A stretch of DNA of 64,000 nucleotides from Shinisaurus crocodilurus (GCA_021292165.1 CM037885.1:6691042-6755041), one strand, 5' to 3'; positions 47,124 to 59,270 are shown, counted from the first letter of the stretch. The notes: a model not told the origin generated them from the letters alone. Made by a program: numbers and translations.

Positions 47124-47548
47124 CCACTATTTCCTTTCCTTGTTTACAAGGTCAGCCCACACTTTTAATTGGAATGGAGGTTATTTGCTCTCCCACTTTG
47201 AAGTCTTATCTGGGGAGGGGGGTTGATTCCCCCCCCCCAAGTTGAAGACTGTGGGCAAGGCGAGGGCAAACTAAACAAAGGGAGAAGAAAACAAGGAGGA
47301 TTAAATGTAGTTGGACAAGGACTTTTTGATTGATATAGGAGCAAAGAAATAATCTCTGTTTTCCATCAATCTGCTCTGGCTCTTCCCTTCCCACCCACCA
47401 GGTGTTGGTGGCCACATCAAAAGTCCACCATGACTGCATTTGAGAAGCCATGGAGTAGATCCCAGAGCAATCTGGGATCACTGGAAGCCCAAGGCTGGAA
47501 AATGCACGTGTCTTTTGATCCTGGGGCACCAACATTTTTATTCTATGG

Positions 47549-47620
47549 CAGTGTTCTCCAACCTTGGGTCCCCAGATGTTTTTGGCCCACAACTCCCAGC
47601 ATGCCCCACCCAGCTGGGGT
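47549..47620. mobile_element. Half of a palindromic P1 MITE
   Basis: The left arm and centre only, ending near CACCCAGCTGGGG. Confidence 0.7.
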
Positions 47621-48181
47621 GTCTCTCTCTGCCTATTCCATAGGACTCTCTCTGGTTTCAGGAGCTCCTTTTCCTCTTGTCAGCCTTTTCTGCAAAGACA
47701 ACATGGGTTTATGACCACTGCTTCAGGTTTTCAAAAACTTTGCTCAGCCTCGAATCTAAACATTTGATTACTTCATCTACTCTCTCCGCATCCTTTTGGA
47801 AAATGGGGAAACTGAAACCAAACGTACCTTCCATCTGGGAAAGCAAAGAAGTTTATTCTTTTTGTAAAAAAATGTGTGTGTGTGTGTGTGTATGAACATC
47901 TTGCTTGTTCCAACCTATTTTTACATGGCCGAACATCCAACCTGGGAACTGTGGTTAATCCATTAACAATTTATGAGTGCTCCATGGGCTGCATTTCTCA
48001 TAAAACCTTGGCTATTAAGCAAAATGAGTGACATTAAAGTGCAGTTGATGTTGCCAAATTATTTATTTATTTATTACACTTTACCACCCAATAGCCCGAC
48101 GCGCTCTGGGCAGTTCACAACAATTAAAACCATAAAATACAACAGGATTTTTAGGTTTTGTACTGTTTTTAATTGTGTTTT

Positions 48182-48186
<5 letters not shown>

Positions 48187-48220
<34 letters not shown>

Positions 48221-48803
48221 TGTATTTTATTGGACTGTACATTGCTCAGAGTGGCCGGATGTCTGGCCAGATGGGCGATTCATAAATATAATAAATAATT
48301 AAATAAATAAAGTGGGGAAGTAATAGAACAAATATATGATGGTGGTGGTGGTGGTGATTATTATGATTATGATTATGATTATGATTATTAGGCACTCCAC
48401 AACAGCATCACTTTAGCAGTTTTTAGCTGCAAACTTTCCTACAACTTTTTTTCTGTGCCCCCCCCCTGCTCTTTTACCTAATAACAGTGCGTGTGTGTGT
48501 GTGTGTGTCCCTTGTATTTTATTGGACTGTACATCGCTCAGAGTGGCCGGATGTCAGGCCAGATGGGCGATTCATAAATATAATAAATAAATAAATAAAT
48601 AAAGTGGGGAAGTAATAGAACAAATATATGATGGTGGTGGTGGTGGTGGTGATTATTATTATTATTACGATGATGATGATTATTATTATTATTATTAGGC
48701 ACTCCACAACAGCATCACTTTAGCAGTTTTTAGCTGCAAACTTTCCTACAACTTTTTTTCTGTGCCCCCCCCCCCCCCCTGCTCTTTTACCTAATAACAG
48801 TGC
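48187..48803 (+). repeat. Tandem duplication of about 300 bp upstream of CRX
   Basis: Unit 1 (48187-48490) and unit 2 (48491-48803) each run from a (GT)n tract through CCCTTGTATTTTATTGGACT, the L2-type tail, GATGGTGGTGGTGG, AGGCACTCCACAACAGCATC and AATAACAGTGCG. They differ mainly in microsatellite length and a few substitutions, so the duplication is recent. Confidence 0.88.
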
Positions 48804-49130
48804 GGGGCTGACTAGCCTAAATGGCACCCATTAGCTTCCCCTTTTCAGTTGCTAAAATCTCTACTGTTTTCACCCCCCTCTTTACCATGCCATTACCTCT
48901 GTATGCAGAGAGGGGAACCTGTGATTCGATTTCAGCAGCAGCAACTGTTGCAAAGCATACCTGGTGTCCAGGCAGGCCTTCCGACCCCTACCCCCCAGTG
49001 CTGCTGGCTTTCTATTGGCCACTCACCTCCCCACTTCTCCCTGCTTGGGGAGGCAGCAAACTCCCACTGAGTTCCTTCTTGTCTCCTATTGCACTGAGTC
49101 TGAGTGTGACTTTCTTCTTGCTTGTTGCAG

Positions 49131-49283
49131 TTCCAGCCATCCCTGGATGCTGAGTGGACCAGGATAACTTAGAAGGCTGCTTTCCAAAAGTCGAAAGAAA
49201 GACAACGAGGAGGAGGTCGGAGGAGGGACAAAGACCTCGTCCACAAGCCAACTGAAATAGTTGGAGACACCGACCTTCTGAGC
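49131..49283 (+). other. CRX: 5' untranslated part of the CRX ATG exon
   Basis: The exon start is set by a pyrimidine-rich tract ending in TTGTTGCAG at 49122-49130. This implies at least one non-coding exon further upstream, as is usual for OTX-family genes. The purine-rich leader (AGAAAGACAACGAGGAGGAGG) runs to the first ATG at 49284. The alternative is that transcription starts within this exon. I prefer the splice acceptor because the tract is strong. Confidence 0.6.
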
Positions 49284-49381
49284 ATGATGTCCTATATCAA
49301 GCAACCACATTATGCAGGTCAATGGGTTAACCTTGGCTGGGCCAGGCATGGACTTGCTGCATTCAGCTGTTGGATACCCCA
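49284..49381 (+). CDS. CRX: CRX coding exon 1 (N-terminus), with a 1-nt frame disruption
   Basis: Two adjacent ATGs (49284, 49287) open the frame and give MMSYIKQPHYA. Family members continue VNGL, which is found one base out of register from 49318 (VNGLTLAGPGMDLLHSAVGY). One extra G around 49317-49318 separates the two frames. The exon is therefore 98 nt instead of the 97 nt needed for the phase of exon 2. Read literally, the frame shifts and reaches TGA at 56760-56762 in exon 2, just before the homeodomain. The donor is A|GTAAGT at 49381/49382, and the split codon joins with CC of exon 2. An in-frame downstream ATG at 49312 (A at -3) would give a protein about 281 aa long lacking the first ten or so residues. 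A base-call or assembly error is the simplest explanation. A real variant, or use of the downstream ATG, is possible. Confidence 0.85.
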
Positions 49382-50411
49382 GTAAGTGCATTTCCCAAAT
49401 CCCCCCCTTTTTGATGATTTGCAGTGTTGAATACATATTATGTTCCAGTAAAGTGGGCAATAAACCCCTTACATTAGTGAGAGAGCAAATCCAGCCATCC
49501 TATTATTTTTAGACAAAGGATGAAGTCAGTCATAAAAGACATGGGTCTAACCGCCCACCCATGGTACATGATTGCCGGCAGTGTGAACTTAATTATGGAA
49601 CTGTTTATGTGAATGGAAACCCAATTGATTATGAAATAACAACCAAGGGAGAGGTTAGCCAGTCACCCTGATGTGAACAGGAGGAAAATCAACCGCTCTC
49701 ATAGCTCAGTTTTCGCTTTAGCTCAGGATCAAAACAAACTGCATAATACGGAATATGTAAAACATTTAATTTTATTATTGTGAATACTGTAATAATAAAT
49801 GTGGTTAGTGCTCTAGCTGGGAGATAGTTTAGCCTTGTATATGCATGTGTGTGTGTGTGTGTGTGTGTTTATATTAAATATATATAAATATATTAAATAT
49901 TTATATTTAATAATGAAATGACCCTCCAGTGTTGATGAACTGAAAATCTTTTTGAAGATTCATATTCAGTTATTCATATCCTATTAAATGAATTAAAATA
50001 GTTTTGAAAAAAAGCACCATGTTTGCAATGGTACGCCCCCCCCCCAATTTTTGCATTCGTGGAAGGTGAAATGGCTCCTCACCACCAGGGTGGATTTTGT
50101 TGAAAATTGTGAAGGAGGGGACTGCCAAGCCCCCAGCTGGGATTATACTTGTTTATACCTGAGGAGGTGTGTGTGTGTGTGTGTGTGTGTGTGGTGCAGG
50201 AAACTCTTGAGGCTTTTTCCTTCACAAAAATCTCTTAAAAATCTTCCACCCCACCCCAGACTCAGAAGGCATTGCCTACTCTTCTCAGGATAAAAGTGTA
50301 TGGTTTCTTGGATTTTTCTCAGTACAGCTTGTATACAAATTCAGTGTTCCTACCTTTGTCTAGAAGATCCTTAGAATGTAGAGTGTATGTCATGATCCAG
50401 CATCACATATA

Positions 50412-50661
50412 CAGTCATGCCTTGGATTGAGAGCATAATTTGTTCCGGAAACGTGCTTGTAATCCAAAACACTCTTATATCAAAACGAAATCCCCCCCAA
50501 AAAATGTGTACAGAGATTTTTAATTTAAGCTGTACTACAGTACTTGTATTGCAAGATGTCGCTTGTACATCAAGTAAAAAAAATTTAAATAAATATTTTA
50601 ACATTTGCTTGTCTTGCAAAATGCTCTCAAACCAAGTTACTTGCAATCCAAGGTATTACTG
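50412..50661 (-). mobile_element. Mariner-type MITE, copy D, in CRX intron 1
   Basis: 250 bp, TA-flanked, same orientation as copy B. Confidence 0.88.
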
Positions 50662-50868
50662 TACGTAAGAAAAAGCTGTTGTATGTTATTTTTAAAATCC
50701 CATCATGCACTTCCCACTACCCAACACTCTCTTCTCCCTTCCAACACCCCCCCCATACCTGTCCCAAGAAGCTCATAGTCAAGGTGGACAAGGGAAAAGG
50801 GCGGTCAATGTAGAAAGGAAGTCCAAAGAGAGAAGTTTAAGTGATCAAATACAGTACATACGGTAGAT

Positions 50869-50942
50869 TTCATAGATTTCATAGATCATAGAGTTGGAAG
50901 GGGCCTACAAAGCCATCGAGTCCAACCCCCTGCTCAATGAGT
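50869..50942 (-). mobile_element. CR1-type 3' tail, minus
   Basis: TTTCATAGATCATAGAGTTG then CCATCGAGTCCAACCCCCTG. The tail type resembles that of the 5S-headed SINEs. Confidence 0.75.
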
Positions 50943-51341
50943 ATGATCCAGCCAAAGTGAACTGCCATGGATTTTAGTGGAAATATTATGCCTGTGTTTA
51001 AACCCCTTCCAGTGATATTAACCAGGTTTTTTTTTTAATAAAAGCACTTACAGTATGGTACCTTTGCTTTTGGATTCTACACCGCGACTGTTATAAGAAA
51101 GTAAAAGGGCCTATGTCCCTCAGTTAAACAATGCAATCTGAGAGAAACTGAAACACAGGATATACAAAGAAGTACACAATCAAACTGTGTTCACAAAGGG
51201 GGCATTGGATTTCACTTTTTCAGACAGCAGCCATCCCATCCCATCCCCTCCAAAACGGAGGGTGATTTCTAAAGCCGCTGGGGCTGGGGTGTGTGTGTGT
51301 CTGCTGTGCAAAGAAAAATACCACTGGATGTGCAGTGACCC

Positions 51342-51508
51342 CCCTGGGTGGCTTACGCTGGCTCAGCTTGACTGAGCGTGGAAAGCTAAGCAGGGTCAGG
51401 CCTGGTTATGACTTGGATGGGAGACCCCCTCTTCTAGTTTCCTGCATTGAGCAGGGGGTTGGACTGATGGCCTTGTAGGCTCCTTCCAACTCTATGATCT
51501 GTGAAACC
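51342..51508 (+). mobile_element. 5S rRNA-headed SINE with CR1 tail, copy 2
   Basis: GGAAAGCTAAGCAGGGTCAG, TTATGACTTGGATGGGAGAC and the CR1-type end to CTATGATCTGTGAAACC. In CRX intron 1. Confidence 0.88.
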
Positions 51509-51993
51509 TATAAGTGCAGTCTCAGATACAGAAATAATAGAGACTTAAGAGCACCCATCAGTTATGATCGCCCCTTCTTCCCGCCCGGTAAATCTAGGTG
51601 TTTTGGGAGAGAATGGGTTAAGAATCTAAACTACTAAAGCGTCAAAACAACCCGATGAAATATCATTCATATATACACCTTTTGGAATGCTCTCCCACAT
51701 GTGGTCTGAGAGGAAACGGCGGAGCGCTTTAGGCACCTCTTGAAGACATTCCTGCTCATTCATTTCATCTCCAGTCCATTTATTACATTTCTATGCCACC
51801 CAATAGCCAAAGCTCTCTAAAGTACAAATGAAGCCAAAGCTATTTACTCGAGCATTTCCTGACTTGTAATCACACTACTCTGTTTTACAGTTTGTGTAAC
51901 ATTTTAATGTATTTATTGTTTTATACAATTTTTACATTGGTTTTTATATTGTATCTTATCTATTTATTTTTTTAAAATCTAGACTGCTTAGAG

Positions 51994-52101
51994 CAGTGTT
52001 CTCCAACCTTGGGTCCCCAGATGTTTTTGGCCTACACTGGCTGGGGCATGCTGGGAGTTGTAGGCCAAAAACATCTGGGGACCCAAGGTTGGAGAACACT
52101 G
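51994..52101. mobile_element. Palindromic P1 MITE with deleted left arm core
   Basis: 108 bp. GGCCTACACTGGCTGGGG shows loss of the left-arm CTCCCAGCATGCC. Flanks GCTTAGAG and ACTTAGAG match at 7 of 8 positions. Confidence 0.85.
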
Positions 52102-52256
52102 ACTTAGAGACCTTAGGATATCAAGCAGTATGCGAGTATTTAAATACTATATAGTTATGAGTAATGATTATCTGTAACATCAGCTACCTGGTATAATAAA
52201 AATATATCCCAGAATGGTTTGAGGTTGGAAAAAGGCTTCATAAATAAGTTAGCCTA

Positions 52257-52545
52257 AGGGTTCCCAACCCTTTTGGGTTGGTGGGCACATTTGAAATTTT
52301 GAGTATGCAGTGCACACTCTCACAAAATGGTTGCCATGGGGGGGGCAGCTTGCCCATTTACAAAATGGCTACCATGGTGGGCATTGCCGCCTCCCAGAAT
52401 GCAAAAAAGAAGAAGAAGAAAAAAAAGACTTAAGGAATAAAATTTTAAAAAAAACAACAGGAGGGGGAGGGAGCCTGGCAGGTGCCAAGAGCCGTGTCTG
52501 CGAGCACATTGGGGCTGAGGGACACCACGTTGGAGACCTCAGAGC
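52257..52545. mobile_element. Decayed hAT-like element
   Basis: AAGGGTTCCCAACCCTTTTG at the left and GGGACACCACGTTGGAGACC at the right resemble hAT inverted ends. CAAAATGG(C/T)TGCCATG units repeat inside. No clear target duplication. Confidence 0.45.
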
Positions 52546-52599
52546 CAGCCCATATCAAGCAGGAGCAGCTTGATAGCCAGTCTATCTATAATATTGTAT

Positions 52600-53870
52600 T
52601 GTTTAAAATTATAATATTTCCATGGTAGAAATGTCACGCTTTTCTTGGTTCCATTGTCCAGGTAGAAAATTGTTTTGTTGCCCTTTTAAATAACAGAATT
52701 TATCCTCAGTTACGCTTCTTTATCTTCGTCTGGGGAGGCCTAGGAGTGGTGTACCAGGAGGAATCCCAGTGCAGCTCAGACCTTTGCTTCAGAGATGGAA
52801 CTACCCAAGGAATGGCTTCAGGCTACTCTCAGCCGATAATTTCCACCAACCCTTCACTATTTAAGCCAAACATTTCCTCCTTTTCAGTGGCGGTTGCTGG
52901 CTCCAATCTCAGTGGAGCTGTGTATCTGCTCTGGTTTTTAGTCTGAGGTTTAAAGAAGCTATCCGTGGTGCTGAATCCTAAACCCAAAATTAGCTTCAGC
53001 ACCTTGGATAGCTCCTTTACAGCTCAGACTGAAATCCAGAGTGGATACACAGCCCTGCTGACACTGGAGTCACACCAGCCTCCACTGCGCGTCCTTTTGT
53101 TTACATCAAGGAAGAGAAATCAACAGGGAAACCTAGCTTGGTATTGTTTTATGCTCAGCAAGCAAAATCAGCCACTTTGTATTGATGATATCTTATATCT
53201 TTCTCTGTGTGTATAGCACAGAAAGGGGTGGGGAGAATTAACTGAGTATATCACACAGAGGATGAAATAAGGATCTGTAAGTCTGACCACACAGTAGCCT
53301 TCTTGCAGGTGCAGCTCTGTTATGTCCTGTTTTTTCTTTAAATGCAGAATTGCGCAGTATCTATTACACTCTGAAGTTTTCCTCCTGCCCCACCCCAAGC
53401 ATGTAACGTGATCTCCCGTCCGTATACCTACCTTTCATCCTTCTCACTGCCACCTCTTCACTACCATTGGCCTCCTCCCACTTCTGCCTGCCTCTGTGGG
53501 CATGCGCGCAAGGTTCACCTGTGCGCACACTTTTTAAAAAATAAATAAATGAGGAGCTTGCGCAAGACTGTTATGGTGAAAGTTTGCAAATGTGCATCAT
53601 CGAAAGGAGGTAACTCCAGAAGTGTGCAAATGCTGCGCCACCAAAATAAAAAAATAAGGGGGAAGCAGCCGCGTTCGTACGAAGCCAACCAGAAATGAAG
53701 TGACACAAAGAGGGAGCGAGATTGTGCTATGCGGAAACACGCCCACTCAGAAACATCGCAGTCCTGCCCTCACAGGAATGCTGCAAGGTCCCGAAAACAC
53801 AGATCACACCAGTGGTTCTTTGCTGTGTTTTGGCACGCCAGAAAAAAAATTAACGGATTTCCCTCATTGT
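52600..53870. other. No additional exon recognised in this part of CRX intron 1
   Basis: Includes an inverted pair TTTAGTCTGAGG...CAGACTGAAATCC with CAGTGGAGCTGTGTATC/GGATACACAGCCCTG (about 52905-53060), probably a foldback element. A related pair lies at about 55540-55660. Confidence 0.4.
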
Positions 53871-53878
53871 CAAAAAAT

Positions 53879-54063
53879 ATCATAGAATCATAGAAAAGTA
53901 GAGTTGGAAGGGGCCTACCAGGCCATCGAGTCCAACCCCCCCGCTCAATGCCGGAATCTAGGTCAAAGCATCCCCGACAGATGGCTGTCCAGCCGCACCT
54001 TGAATGCCTCCAGAGTGGGAGAGCCCACCACCTCCCTAGGTAGTTGGTTCCATTGTCTGAGCA
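53879..54063 (-). mobile_element. CR1 LINE 3' end, minus
   Basis: ATAGAATCATAGAAAAGTAG start and CCACCTCCCTAGGTAGTTGG end. It matches 63131-63295. Confidence 0.88.
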
Positions 54064-54224
54064 AAGCAGGGGGAAATCACGGGGGGGCGGCAGGACCATG
54101 AGGACGATGTGTGGATGGTTCACAAAAATGTGCAAGGGCGGGAAGGCGACAGCACATTAAAAGCCTCCTCTGATCGAGCCCTGTAAGTTCCACTGCCCAC
54201 CACACGTGACTCCAATCCTTAGAG

Positions 54225-54359
54225 CAGTGTTCTCCAACCTTGGGTCCCCAGATGTTTTTGGCCTACAACTCCCAGCATGCCCCAGCCAGCGCAGCTGGCT
54301 GGGGCATGCTGGGAGTTGTAGGCCAAAAACATCTGGGGACCCAAGGTTGGAGAACACTG
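54225..54359. mobile_element. Palindromic hAT-like MITE (P1), full length
   Basis: 135 bp with the perfect duplication CCTTAGAG at 54217-54224 and 54360-54367. In CRX intron 1. Confidence 0.92.
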
Positions 54360-55243
54360 CCTTAGAGGGTAGGAATTAAACGCTAACAAGAACAGCAATA
54401 GCCGGACCAGCCTTCCCCAACCTGATGCTCTCCAGATGTGCTGGACTACAACACCCAACATCCCTTAACCATTGGGGAGAAGTTTGGGGGTTGCTGCAAC
54501 TACTCTTGGTTTTATCAAATGAGCAAACACATTCAGTTGTTGTACACCGAAAAGAGCTACAGAACTTACTACCGACGGAACCACCAGTTTTGTAGCTCGC
54601 AAACCAGCACGGAATGGCGGCGGCGCGTGTGTGAGCACGCGCGTGTCATGCAAGAGCGTGTGTGACAAGGAAGAAAGGACTTTGTAAGAAACAGATAATA
54701 ATAAATCATCGGTATCTGAATTTTACATTGCTAAAAATTGCAGTTTTGTTCAGAAGCCCCTATAAAAGAAAAAACAAACACCATTAGATATTTCTGTGAT
54801 TGTTAAAGTGTCCAGAAAATGTAAAACTACTGTATAAGAAAAAGAAAATTCCTGTTCATCCTAAAAATTAAACTGAGTTCAAAACCTGTGTCGGGGAAAC
54901 CAGAAAATATCGTCTAGGATAGGGCAGTAAAGGAGGCAGCGAGTGATTTAAATAGGGGGCTCTCTTTTCCTGCCTTAATGAGGGGAGCGCAGAACCCTGC
55001 GAATTAAGTTAGTGCAAATCCCCGTTTTTACACATGATTTGCCCAAGGTCACCCAGTGGATTTATTGAGAAGCTGAGATTTAAAGCCGTGGCTCTGAGAG
55101 CCAAGGCCAAATCTGTTCGGTTGAAATAGGACGGCCACATAATTCCTTTTTAAAGAGACGTCCTTTCTTCTGAATAGACTCATGAGCAGCCTTCCCCAAC
55201 CTGGCGCTCTCCAGATGTTTTGAACTAAACTAAACTTCAGTGA

Positions 55244-55411
55244 GCCTGTGGCTCACGCTGGCTCAGCTTGTCTGAGCGTGGAAAGCTAAGCAGGGCCAGG
55301 CCTGGTTATGACTTGGGTGGGAGACCCCCCTCCTCTAGTTTCCTGGGCTGAGCAGGGGGTTGGACTCGATGGCCTTGTAGGCTCCTTCCAACGCTATGAT
55401 CTATGAAATCT
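55244..55411 (+). mobile_element. 5S rRNA-headed SINE with CR1 tail, copy 3
   Basis: GCCTGTGGCTCACGCTGGCT, GGAAAGCTAAGCAGGGCCAG and a CR1-type end. It interrupts an older foldback repeat (CCTTCCCCAACCTGGCGCTC on the left, TGGCCATGCTGGCTGGGG on the right). In CRX intron 1. Confidence 0.88.
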
Positions 55412-55746
55412 AAAACTCTCAGAATTCCTGGCCGTTGGCCATGCTGGCTGGGGACGGCTGCTCCGGGACATCACTGTTCTGAAGACTGATAACAACAGCA
55501 GTGGCTGATGACGCCAATGTCAGTGGGGGTGGTGTATCCACCCCGGGCGTCAGTCTGACTCTTGAAGGAGCTATCCATGGTGCTGAAGGGGGAAAATTGG
55601 GCTACCGTTCAGCACAATGGACAGCTCCCTAAAAGTTCGGACTGAAACCCATTGTGGCTATACCGCCCCACTGGCATTGAAGCCACCACCCTCTACCGGA
55701 TACCTTTCCGCAGGGCCCGAGTGTCTCTGTTATAGATTTCATAGAT

Positions 55747-55821
55747 CAGTGTTCTCCAACCTTGGGTCCCCAGATGTTTTTGGCCTACAACTCCCAGCAT
55801 GCCCCAGCCAGCGTAGCTTGT
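55747..55821. mobile_element. Half of a palindromic P1 MITE
   Basis: The left arm up to CCCCAGCCAGCGTAGC. The right arm is absent. Confidence 0.7.
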
Positions 55822-56007
55822 GAGCAAGCGCAATTTGTGACATGGCGCAACAACACCATTACTGATCATGGGGCACATCTTTCAAGGCATCAGCCTAAGC
55901 TTCCAGTTTCTTGGCTTTGTGGAGCTTGAGCCAACATGCGATAGCCTTAACTCTGGTCTTAAACCAGCAGGTTTTTTGGTCATTGAATATCTGTGTGTGT
56001 GCTTGTG

Positions 56008-56034
56008 CATATATATATATATATATATATATAG
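56008..56034. repeat. (AT)n microsatellite
   Basis: About 12 AT units. Confidence 0.9.
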
Positions 56035-56228
56035 GCAGAAATTTGAAACCAGGAGATAGATAGGTAGATAGATATAAGCCTACCTTACAGGGTTATTATA
56101 AAGACTACTGAGATAATGTGTGAGAGGCACTCTGAACACTCAAATAGTTATTTTTTAAAAAGGAGATTCCTCTCTGCACTCAGGTATCCTTAGGATTCAG
56201 TATAAGGGACCTTTCTATCCCCAATGCC

Positions 56229-56366
56229 AACCTTCCTCAGCCTGGTTCCTTCCAGATGTTTTGGAGTACAATTCCCATCGCCCCTGACTATTAGTCAGGC
56301 TGGTTGGGGCTGATGGGGATTGTAGTCCAACACATCTGGGGGGGGATGCCCCCTTGGGGAAGGCAG
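56229..56366. repeat. Older palindromic foldback repeat in CRX intron 1
   Basis: CCAACCTTCCTCAGCCTGG...CCTTGGGGAAGG arms with AGTACAATTCCCATCG and TGGGGATTGTAGTCCAACA inside. Confidence 0.65.
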
Positions 56367-56706
56367 CTTTAGAAGCTGCCCCTCTTCCACAACAGAAACA
56401 AAACTTAGGTACGTCTTAACTTCATGTGCTTGCATTCATGCCTTCTTAGACTTGTGTTTTCCTTCCCTTCCTCTGTTGTTTTTGTTCCTCCCACCCCGTC
56501 TAAATTTGTACGCTCCTTGGGGCAGTGAACTGTTTTTTGTTTATATTACTTGCAAACTGCCATGTACCCTGTTGTGATCCTTACTCTTGCTCTTTTTAAA
56601 TAAAGGACCCCAGTACTAACTGGTGCATGTGTGTAAAGAGGGAAGGGAAGTCGCGGCTCTGCTTCAAATTATGGGATATACACTTCCTTGCCTTCCCCCT
56701 GATTAA

Positions 56707-56922
<216 letters not shown>

Positions 56923-57021
56923 TGAAGGGCAAAGGTGCCAGTGGGGGGTGGGTCCCTAAGTGGGGTCTCTAACAGGGGGACCAAAACATTAAAAAAAATA
57001 ATAATTCTATACTGCCTAATA

Positions 57022-57708
57022 CAGGGGTCCTCAAACTTTTTAAACAGGGGGCCAGTTCATTGTCCCTCAGACTGTTGTGGGGCCGGACTATAGTTTGAAA
57101 AAAATATGAACGAATGGATCAAGTAAAAAAAAAAAAAAAGGACCCGGGTCCCTTTTTTTTACTTGATAGGGGTGAATTTTTTCCCCCTTAAATGGAAAGT
57201 TATTTTATTTATTTATTTCATTTTTATACCGCCCAATAGCTGAAGCTCTCTGGGCGGTTTGCAGCAATTAACAAGACAGTCCCTGCCCGCAGGCTTACAA
57301 TCTAAAAAGACATGACACACAAGGAAAAAGGAATGGGGAAGGAAGAAGGGGGAATATTAATGAATACTCCTGGCAGGGCTGGTGGTATTTACATATATAG
57401 TTGCACAATTGTTTCATGCCTAACACGAAATACTTTTGTTTTTGCCATCACACAAATGAGCATACTCTGCTTCAATCCAAAGTAGCATTTTTGAAACATT
57501 AGAAATCTGACTTAGCTACATCAGCTCATACATAAGAGGTAAAACACCACCACTAATTTTTCCATATTATGGAAAAGAATTAAAAGAATCGGTGCTTGAA
57601 GCGAAAAAGTTAAAAAAAAAAGTCTGCTTCCACCAATCGGCCGGCGGGCCGGATAAAAAGGCAAGGTGGGCCGGATGTGGCCCGCGGGCCTTAGTTTGAA
57701 GACCCCTG
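57022..57708 (-). mobile_element. hAT transposon carrying a captured L2 tail, copy 2, in CRX intron 2
   Basis: 687 bp, reverse of 14588-15281 along its whole length including the L2-type segment. Flanks GCCTAATA (57014-57021) and GCCTATTA (57709-57716) match at 7 of 8 positions. Confidence 0.92.
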
Positions 57709-58094
57709 GCCTATTAGCTGAAGCATTTTACTCTGCATCTTACTCTGCACCACCTCAGGAGCTTACCCGAGGAGGAAGCAGCTAGTCTGTTCTCAGCCGC
57801 ACTTCTGCGCCACCGCTGCAGTTACCAGCTCAGCGGGCGTCAGGTGACACACAAAGGGCCAGCAGGGTCCTACCTGGCCCTGGTGATTTTGCCTGGGCTC
57901 CTTGGACTGAGCAACCTGTTGCACAGGCACAGGCAGAGCTGCTCTTGGCCTTTCCCTGCTTGGCTGCCTGCTTGTCCTTCAGTCCAACAGCCCCAGGAGC
58001 TGACAACGATGTATGCACAGAATTAGGCACATGTATAACTTTTAAAAACACCGAAGTGGTAGGTAGGAAAGGTTTAGGCCACCTACTCCTGGTT

Positions 58095-58125
58095 TATTTA
58101 TTTATTTATTTATTTATTTAAAAGA
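58095..58125. repeat. (TTTA)n microsatellite
   Basis: About seven TTTA units. Confidence 0.85.
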
Positions 58126-58384
58126 GACAGGTGTCTAAATCTATACGAACCAGCCCTTCGTGTTTAACAAGACTTGTGTATATTTTGCATTACTTGGGTA
58201 TGCCTTCCTGAGTAAAAACAGTAAAGTGAGAATCCCACCTTGAGCAGCAGTGTTGCTCCTTGGTCATTGGAGTTGCCTGACAGACAGCTGGGGAAACTCT
58301 CACAGGGCTGGGATGAAGACACAAGGCAATGGGGCCAGGAAGCAACAATGTGAACCAGAATCTGTTGTTGTTGTTGTTGTTGTG

Positions 58385-58495
58385 ATGAACAATAGCAATA
58401 TTTCTATACTGCCCAGTAGCCAAAGCTCTCTGGGCATTTTACAAAACTTTAAAACATTAAAACTGCAATATAAAACATAATATAAAAACCATTTC
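58385..58495 (-). mobile_element. L2-type LINE 3' tail, minus
   Basis: ATACTGCCCAGTAGCCAAAG then CTCTCTGGGCATTTTACAAA, preceded by a (GTT)n tract. Confidence 0.7.
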
Positions 58496-58496
58496 A

Positions 58497-58603
58497 GGTG
58501 CACTGCTATGCATGTTTCGGCAGAAAAAAAAGTCCTACAACTCCCAGCATGCCCCAGCCAGCATGGACTTCTTTCTGTCTAAACATGCATAGCATTGTGC
58601 CCT
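58497..58603. mobile_element. Palindromic family P2
   Basis: GTGCACTGCTATGCATGTTT and AAACATGCATAGCATTGTGC arms with CCTACAACTCCCAGCATGCC. The right inner arm is shortened. Confidence 0.75.
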
Positions 58604-59100
58604 TATATACAAAACCAATTTTAAACAATCAACAATTCAAATTCCTGGACCAGTTAAAAAACCTTATCATATGCCGTCAAATGCCTGGCAGTAGAGGGAA
58701 GTCTTGACCTGGCATCATCAGTAGGATGACAATGTTGGTACCAGGTGGATCTTCCCTGGCAGAGCGTTCCAAATTTGTTGAGGTCAGAACTGTCACATCT
58801 CAAGGATTATTCCACTTTTCTTTGGGGGGGGGGGTTCTGAGGACCGTCCAACCTGCAGTTAAGACAGCTTGTGATATAATTATGAGGATCCCAGCTTTCT
58901 GTTGTTGTTTTTTAAAAAAGATACCCGTTGCATTTGTAAACAGAAACCTGAACATGTGGCTACAGTGGTCCTGAAGGCTGAGATAATTAATTTACAAAGA
59001 GAGCTCCTTAACATCTATTTATTGAAAGATCCCATGGTTTTATTAATCCCATGGTTTGGCATGTATGCACAATGCCCTCTAGTGGATACAATCACCGGTC

Positions 59101-59270
59101 CATAGATTTCATAGATAGAGTTGGAAGGAGCCTACAAGGCCTATCGAGTCCAACCCCCTGCTCAATGCAGGAAACTAGAGGAGGGGTCTCCCATCCAAGT
59201 AATAACCAGGCCTGACCCTGCTTAGCTTTCCACGCTCAGACAAGCTGAGCCAGCGTGAGCCACAGGCCTG
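59101..59270 (-). mobile_element. 5S rRNA-headed SINE with CR1 tail, copy 4
   Basis: Reverse complement. CATAGATTTCATAGATAGAG (CR1-type tail) leads to GGTCTCCCATCCAAGTAATA and CTGCTTAGCTTTCCACGCTC (5S C and A boxes) and AGCCACAGGCCTG. Confidence 0.88.

Noticed and set aside
49284..49381. CRX as a processed pseudogene or dead locus
   Set aside because: Introns, splice sites and about 260 downstream codons are intact. A single extra base does not justify calling it a pseudogene.
51342..51430. 5S rRNA genes
   Set aside because: The 5S similarity is partial, lacks the 3' third of 5S and always joins a CR1 tail, so these are SINEs.
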